A stretch of DNA of 64,000 nucleotides from Alphaproteobacteria bacterium (GTDB lineage Bacteria > Pseudomonadota > Alphaproteobacteria > UBA7985 > JAUIBT01), in assembly GCA_030428255.1 (NCBI GenBank), contig JAUIBT010000006.1, forward strand, positions 1-64,000, written 5' to 3'. The notes beneath the pieces are model-generated. The model made no database searches. It was not told the DNA's origin and was given only the letters and a program-made list of their open reading frames with translations. Both the position numbers and the translations under genes were made by a program. Position 1 is the first letter of the stretch. Each line of letters opens with the position of its first letter. This document shows, in pieces, positions 59,397-64,000 of this stretch.

Positions 59397-59513
59397 AGCT
59401 CATATCGCAATGTGTGTTGGCCGAAAAAAAATGGCCGGTCTGAAAAAATTCGGTCTAAATGACTGTTATTATTTAGGGTTCCTTGGAATGTTTGCCCAGA
59501 GGGCGGCTGAAAT

Positions 59514-60575
59514 TTACCTGCTCTTGCCCTGCTCTAAGGTTGATTGCTCGTCCCAAGCCAGCGCCTCTGTCCGCAAAGCGTAACGAAGGCGAGCTGAACG
59601 GGCGCGAGGATTGAAATTTTCCTCCTCAAGCCGAGGCTTGAGTGTGCGCCCGCTCGGTACCGAGAAAGTCGGCTGGCGTTGAGCAGAAAGGGCAGAATCT
59701 GGAAAATAGCGCGACTGACCAGAGCCAGTGCGTCCAGACCTTGTGCTTAAAAAGGTTTTGACAAGGCGGTCTTCAAGAGAGTGAAAGCTCACGACCACCA
59801 GGCGCCCACCTGGGTTTAAAATGCGCTCGCCAGCAGCTAATCCGCTTTCGAGAGCCCCAAGTTCGGCGTTGAGGTAAACACGCAGACCTTGAAATGTCCG
59901 TGTAGCGGGATCAATTCCCCCGGACGGCGATCTGCGGACAACAGAGCGGACGATATCCGCCAACTCTGATGTTCGGGTAATGGGGGCTTTGGCGCGCGCG
60001 GCGACAATGGCACGCGCAACAGCGCGCGAACGGCGCTCTTCCCCAAATTCGTAGATGATATTGGCCAAGTCGTCTTGCTCAGCGGTGTTGACCAGATCGG
60101 CGGCCGACGGCCCGGATTGGCTCATGCGCATATCCAACGGGCCGTCGAAACGGAAGCTGAAGCCGCGCTCGGCCTGGTCGATTTGCATGGAGGAGACGCC
60201 CAGATCGAAGACCACGCCATCGACCTTGCGGTCACCGACGATGGGCTCGATCAGCTCGGCCATGTCTTTGAAGTTGCCCTGCACCAGCGTCAAGCCTGCA
60301 AATTCAGGCTGTTCTGCCAAATTGCGACCAGCGGCAATGGCACTGGGGTCTTGGTCGATGCCGATCACCTGGCAGTCGGCGTTGGCCAAAATGGCCTTGC
60401 TGTAACCGCCGGCACCGAAGGTACAATCAACGTAGAGACCACCGTCTTTGACAGCCAAGGACTCCAGCACTTCTTTGAGCATGACTGGCTCGTGTGAGCC
60501 TTTGGCGTGCTTTGGCGTGCTTGCAGGCGCTGGGGGAGACGGCGTGGTTGGCGTTGAGGCTGCGGCGGTCATCAT
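59514..60575 (-). CDS. rsmH: 16S rRNA m4C1402 methyltransferase RsmH (MraW)
   Basis: RsmH methylates C1402 of 16S rRNA and opens the dcw cluster. After a Thr/Pro/Ala-rich N-terminal extension of about 25 residues come HEPVMLKEVLESL, the SAM loop YVDCTFGAGGYSKAIL, IGIDQDPSAI, and GVVFDLGVSSMQIDQAERGFS. The RNA-binding insert and the C-terminal SLEDRLVK and SARLRYALR complete it (353 residues). GGGAGG precedes the ATG pair. No mraZ lies upstream. Confidence 0.96.
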   Translation of the reverse strand: MMTAAASTPTTPSPPAPASTPKHAKGSHEPVMLKEVLESLAVKDGGLYVDCTFGAGGYSKAILANADCQVIGIDQDPSAIAAGRNLAEQPEFAGLTLVQGNFKDMAELIEPIVGDRKVDGVVFDLGVSSMQIDQAERGFSFRFDGPLDMRMSQSGPSAADLVNTAEQDDLANIIYEFGEERRSRAVARAIVAARAKAPITRTSELADIVRSVVRRSPSGGIDPATRTFQGLRVYLNAELGALESGLAAGERILNPGGRLVVVSFHSLEDRLVKTFLSTRSGRTGSGQSRYFPDSALSAQRQPTFSVPSGRTLKPRLEEENFNPRARSARLRYALRTEALAWDEQSTLEQGKSR

Positions 60576-60895
60576 GCGCGGCCTCCCGTCTTGGTGCCGC
60601 CGCGGCTTGCATGCTGAGCTTGGACCCCAAGGGTCACAAGCTTGCTGCTCTGCTCCAAAATGCGACGAGCGGATCCCACGTCAAATACCTCAAAAATCAA
60701 AGTGCTCCGGGCTGGAGCGTAAAATGGGGCGCCGGTTGCTGTTCGCTTGTGGCGGGGTCTTGAGGACCGCCTGAGCTCCGGCTTGTTGATTTACATATCG
60801 CCGCTTTCCGGCCGGGCTGAAAACAAAAAAAAGATACAAGCCCTAGAGGAGAACATTTCGATTCGCGGCCTTGGACCACTACATCTAGTGTCTCA

Positions 60896-60925
60896 TGTGG
60901 ATAAATCTGCAAAAAATGTGCAGAA
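60896..60925 (+). promoter_or_regulatory. DnaA box pair 1
   Basis: TGTGGATAA (60896-60904) is the exact reverse complement of the DnaA consensus. TGTGCAGAA (60917-60925) differs at two positions and starts 21 bp later in the same orientation, so both would face the same side of the helix. Confidence 0.6.
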
Positions 60926-61095
60926 AGTTGGTCGGCCTAGATCAGCTCACGCATTCGTAAAAAATAGTGTCGAAATTTGTGTTCCAGCTTGGTTCGCAAA
61001 CCTTGAGTTGAAGAAGTTTCTGTGCGCCTGTATCAAGGCTTGATTGCCCTGCATGTGAAGCGTGACTGCTATGCGGCAGAGTATGATCCAAACTT

Positions 61096-61125
61096 TGTGC
61101 AAAACTTGCTCAAATTTGTGGATAA
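61096..61125 (+). promoter_or_regulatory. DnaA box pair 2
   Basis: TGTGCAAAA (61096-61104, two mismatches) is followed 21 bp later by a second perfect box TGTGGATAA (61117-61125), embedded in TTTGTGGATAAC. The 21-bp spacing repeats that of pair 1. Confidence 0.6.
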
Positions 61126-61221
61126 CTTTCAGATTGTGGCGAGTCTTGCTAGAGTCTTGGAGCTTGAGGCTGTGCATTATGAGAGATCACTCGCTCTCAA
61201 GATGAATCTTTAATTCGCAAT

Positions 61222-61646
<425 letters not shown>

Positions 61647-61711
61647 GACTGCAGCTAGTGGCTCTGGCGGGCTCTGTCTAGGAAAATCCCGCCCAGAACC
61701 GCGAAACGCGC

Positions 61712-62389
61712 TCAATTCACCGTTTGGCGCAAGGTCTCATAGGCCCGGTTGATTAGGGCGCTGCGTTCCTCAGCGATTTGGCGGCAGTTTTGATCCATAC
61801 CGCAATCGTGGGCCCAGACATCGGGGTGATAGCGTTTGACCAGCTCCACATAGGCGGCGCGGATTGCGGCTTGTTCGGCATCGCGGGGCAGGCCAAGCAC
61901 CGCATAGGGATCAAAGGAGTGGCTGTCGCCGTGCGCGGACGCCAGGCTCATGAACTCGCTGTTCGGAATGCCAAAGCAGTCTGCGACTTTGGCCAGGAAG
62001 TCGTGCTCGGCGCGGTCAATTTCTCCATCGGCCGCTGCGATCATCAGCAGACCGGTTAGTAGATCGCGCAGTGCTTCGGGCTCTTTTGCGAACTGGCGGC
62101 CGATCTGCCGTGCGTAGGACTCAAAGCCCGCGGTATCCTTACGCGCCATATTAAACAGGCGACCAACTTTGGCTTCATCTTCGGGTTCGATTGTAAAGAG
62201 TCGCTTGAAAACGGCGACCTCATCGCGCGTCACCCGACCGTCAGCTTTGGCCAGTTTGGCGCTCAAGGCGATAATCGCCATTGTAAAAGTCGCCATCTTG
62301 TTTTTTTCACTAGCGCCAAACATGCTGCCCCACCAGGACGAAAAGGCGTTGTCATCAATCTGGCTACTAAGGTATGACCAAAGTCTCAT
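61712..62389 (-). CDS. TerB-like and J-domain protein (DjlA-like)
   Basis: The 225-residue protein starts at ATG 62389. An upstream start (62440) is possible but would come within 26 bp of the divergent carboxylase gene. Residues 30-145 form a TerB/DjlA-type helical domain (LSAKLAKADGRVTRDEVAVF, LLMIAAADGEIDRAEHDFL). The last 70 residues are a J-domain with the invariant HPD in VKRYHPDVW, which stimulates DnaK. Classical DjlA has an N-terminal membrane helix; here the start is only weakly hydrophobic, so it is a DjlA-like co-chaperone, probably soluble or peripheral. Confidence 0.85.
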   Translation of the reverse strand: MRLWSYLSSQIDDNAFSSWWGSMFGASEKNKMATFTMAIIALSAKLAKADGRVTRDEVAVFKRLFTIEPEDEAKVGRLFNMARKDTAGFESYARQIGRQFAKEPEALRDLLTGLLMIAAADGEIDRAEHDFLAKVADCFGIPNSEFMSLASAHGDSHSFDPYAVLGLPRDAEQAAIRAAYVELVKRYHPDVWAHDCGMDQNCRQIAEERSALINRAYETLRQTVN

Positions 62390-62465
62390 AAATCGAACCT
62401 GTTGTCGTGCGTCGGCTTTTGAGGCCGTTTGACCCTGCATATACCTGCATATAAATGAGTGAACC

Positions 62466-64000
62466 ATGTTTGACAAAATCCTGATCGCCAACCGTGGCGA
62501 GATTGCTTGCCGTATCATCAAAACCGCACAGGCGATGGGGATTAAATGCGTAGCCGTCTACTCTAGCGCCGATGCGGGCTCGAAGCACGTGCAGATGGCG
62601 GACGAGGCGTATCTGATTGGCGGCGCGGCGTCTTCCGAATCTTACCTGAAGATCGACAAGCTGATCGAGGTTTGTAAAGAATCCGGTGCCCAGGCCGTGC
62701 ACCCTGGTTTTGGATTCGTGTCGGAGAATGCGGCCTTCGCTCAGGCCTTGGCCGATGCAGGCATCGAGTTTATCGGCCCACCCAAAGGCGCCATTGAGGC
62801 CATGGGCGACAAGATCACCTCTAAGAAACTCGCCGCAGAGGCAGGGGTTTCGACCGTCCCAGGCTATATGGGGCTGATTGATGATGCCGATCACGCGGTG
62901 CGCATCTCTGAAGAGATCGGCTATCCGGTGATGATCAAGGCCTCAGCAGGCGGGGGCGGCAAGGGCATGCGCGTGGCCTACTCTTCGGCCGAGGTCCACG
63001 ACGCCTTCTCCAGCGCCAAGCACGAGGCCAGCTCTTCCTTCGGCGATGACCGCATCTTTATTGAAAAATTCATCGAGCAGCCACGCCACATCGAAATTCA
63101 GGTGCTGGCGGATAAGCACGGCACCTGCCTTTACCTGGGCGAGCGAGAGTGCTCGATTCAGCGTCGCCACCAAAAGGTGGTTGAAGAAGCACCCAGCCCC
63201 TTTTTGGACGAAGCCACCCGCAAAGCTATGGGCGAGCAGTCCGTCGCGCTGTCAAAGGCGGTCGACTATTGCTCGGCAGGCACGGTGGAGTTCATCGTCG
63301 ATAAGGACCGCAACTTCTATTTCTTGGAGATGAACACCCGCTTGCAGGTCGAGCATCCGGTGACCGAGAAGATCACAGGCTTGGACCTGGTTGAGCAAAT
63401 GATTCGCGTCGCTGCGGGCGAAAAGCTGAGCCTGAGCCAAGAGCAGGTCAAGCTGAACGGCTGGGCCATGGAGTGCCGCTTGTACGCCGAAGATCCGCTG
63501 CGCGGCTTCTTGCCCTCGATCGGCCTGCTGTCGGACTACCAGCAACCGGATGAGAACGATGCCGTACGCGTTGATTCGGGCGTTCGCGAAGGCGACGAAG
63601 TCTCCATGCACTATGATCCCATGATCGCCAAGCTGGTCACCTATGGCCCAGACCGAAACTCAGCCATCGATTCGATGATTGGGGCGCTGGACGACTATTT
63701 GGTGGCGGGCGTCAATCACAATGGGGCCTTCCTGAGCCAGATCATGCAGCACCCGCGCTTTGTAGATGGCAATCTGTCGACCAACTTTATCGCCGAAGAA
63801 TACCCGGACGGCTTCACGCTCGATCACCTTCGCCCTGCGTCGGTCGACGCCTTCTTGGCGGCCCTGGCCGTCGTCGCGCAATTGGGTGAGGGCAACTGGA
63901 CCGCTGCTGAGGGGCAAAATCTCTACGACTTTGGCGTTCTCAGCGATGCGCCGGGTACCAAGACTTTGGACATCATGCGCTCAACCCGTGAAGTCAGCTT
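62466..64000 (+). CDS. pccA: Propionyl/acetyl-CoA carboxylase alpha subunit, partial
   Basis: The biotin carboxylase part of an acyl-CoA carboxylase. The frame begins [18 protein letters not shown] and runs off the right edge after 511 codons. The ATP-grasp signature is [17 protein letters not shown] (near residue 160), with [19 protein letters not shown] and the catalytic [16 protein letters not shown] (near 290). The biotin-carboxylase C-terminal domain follows and the remaining BT and biotinyl domains lie outside. The overall sequence is closer to the propionyl-CoA carboxylase PccA than to AccC, which ends near residue 450. This is an inference from length and local wording. It is divergent from the J-domain gene. 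Confidence 0.9.
   Translation, partial: MFDKILIANRGEIACRIIKTAQAMGIKCVAVYSSADAGSKHVQMADEAYLIGGAASSESYLKIDKLIEVCKESGAQAVHPGFGFVSENAAFAQALADAGIEFIGPPKGAIEAMGDKITSKKLAAEAGVSTVPGYMGLIDDADHAVRISEEIGYPVMIKASAGGGGKGMRVAYSSAEVHDAFSSAKHEASSSFGDDRIFIEKFIEQPRHIEIQVLADKHGTCLYLGERECSIQRRHQKVVEEAPSPFLDEATRKAMGEQSVALSKAVDYCSAGTVEFIVDKDRNFYFLEMNTRLQVEHPVTEKITGLDLVEQMIRVAAGEKLSLSQEQVKLNGWAMECRLYAEDPLRGFLPSIGLLSDYQQPDENDAVRVDSGVREGDEVSMHYDPMIAKLVTYGPDRNSAIDSMIGALDDYLVAGVNHNGAFLSQIMQHPRFVDGNLSTNFIAEEYPDGFTLDHLRPASVDAFLAALAVVAQLGEGNWTAAEGQNLYDFGVLSDAPGTKTLDIMRSTREVS

Larger units (their letters stand above)
60576..61221. other. A+T-rich non-coding region with DnaA boxes
   Basis: This 646-bp stretch between rsmH and the RNase P RNA gene has no supportable gene. 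It is visibly richer in A+T than its flanks, particularly at 60780-61210. It contains two perfect DnaA boxes (TGTGGATAA, the complement of TTATCCACA) at 60896-60904 and 61117-61125. Three looser copies (60917-60925, 61096-61104 and 61171-61179) have the same orientation. It must also contain the promoter of the dcw cluster. Confidence 0.6.

Noticed and set aside
61022-61213. Small frame of 63 codons in the DnaA-box region
   Set aside because: It lacks a ribosome-binding site and a recognisable motif, and an opposite-strand frame covers the same DNA; chance openness in A+T-rich sequence explains it.
61666-61693. Stem-loop between the J-domain gene and rnpB
   Set aside because: GGCGGG pairs with CCCGCC, but there is no T run and the loop is long; neither terminator nor RNA gene can be claimed.

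Overview
The window reads as a chromosomal segment of a free-living aerobic alphaproteobacterium with moderately high G+C. I infer this from three blocks. They are an aa3-type cytochrome oxidase operon in the order coxB-coxA-ctaB-orf-ctaG-coxC-DUF983-surf1, an sdhCDAB operon, and a division/wall (dcw) cluster that runs from rsmH through ftsZ into lpxC-bamD-recN-ligA. A Rhodospirillales-like host is possible, but gene content alone does not settle the family. There are no insertion sequences, phage genes, tRNAs or CRISPR arrays that I can see. Codon use and G+C look fairly even, so this is mostly core chromosome with a few accessory inserts.

Layout. 1-2.9 kb: the C-terminal end of a tandem-repeat, tryptophan-rich calcium-loop protein, then two SH3b-domain lipoproteins, the first with a striking Met/Pro-rich segment. 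3.2-10.1 kb: the cytochrome c oxidase structural and assembly genes. 10.2-12.3 kb: an M32 carboxypeptidase and a DUF1643 protein. 12.4-15.8 kb (minus): rpmA, gltA, gltX. 15.9-18.2 kb: comEC. 18.6-22.0 kb (minus): sdhCDAB. 22.5-26.3 kb: a class V aminotransferase, an FAD monooxygenase, cysQ and a small secreted protein.

26.3-30.8 kb (minus) holds a translationally coupled three-gene envelope operon: a PQQ-like beta-propeller, a CapA-family metallophosphatase-like protein and a Sel1/peptidoglycan-binding protein. 30.9-35.1 kb (minus) holds a five-gene operon. It joins a ZIP metal permease, an anchored periplasmic protein, a MacB/LolCDE-type ABC transporter and a ZnuA-like metal-binding protein, which looks like a composite metal-uptake system. 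35.3-43.2 kb: a VOC protein, then an RNA methyltransferase, ligA, recN, bamD and lpxC.

43.6-60.6 kb (minus) is the dcw cluster ftsZ, ftsA, ftsQ, murB, murC, murG, ftsW, murD, mraY, murE, ftsI, ftsL, rsmH. Its most unusual feature is that ddl (expected between murB and ftsQ) and murF (expected between murE and mraY) are both cleanly missing. These are the two genes that make and attach D-Ala-D-Ala. No mraZ lies upstream of rsmH. Upstream of rsmH is an A+T-rich non-coding stretch with two perfect DnaA boxes, each paired with a degenerate box 21 bp away. The RNase P RNA, a TerB/J-domain protein and the start of a propionyl-CoA carboxylase alpha subunit complete the window.
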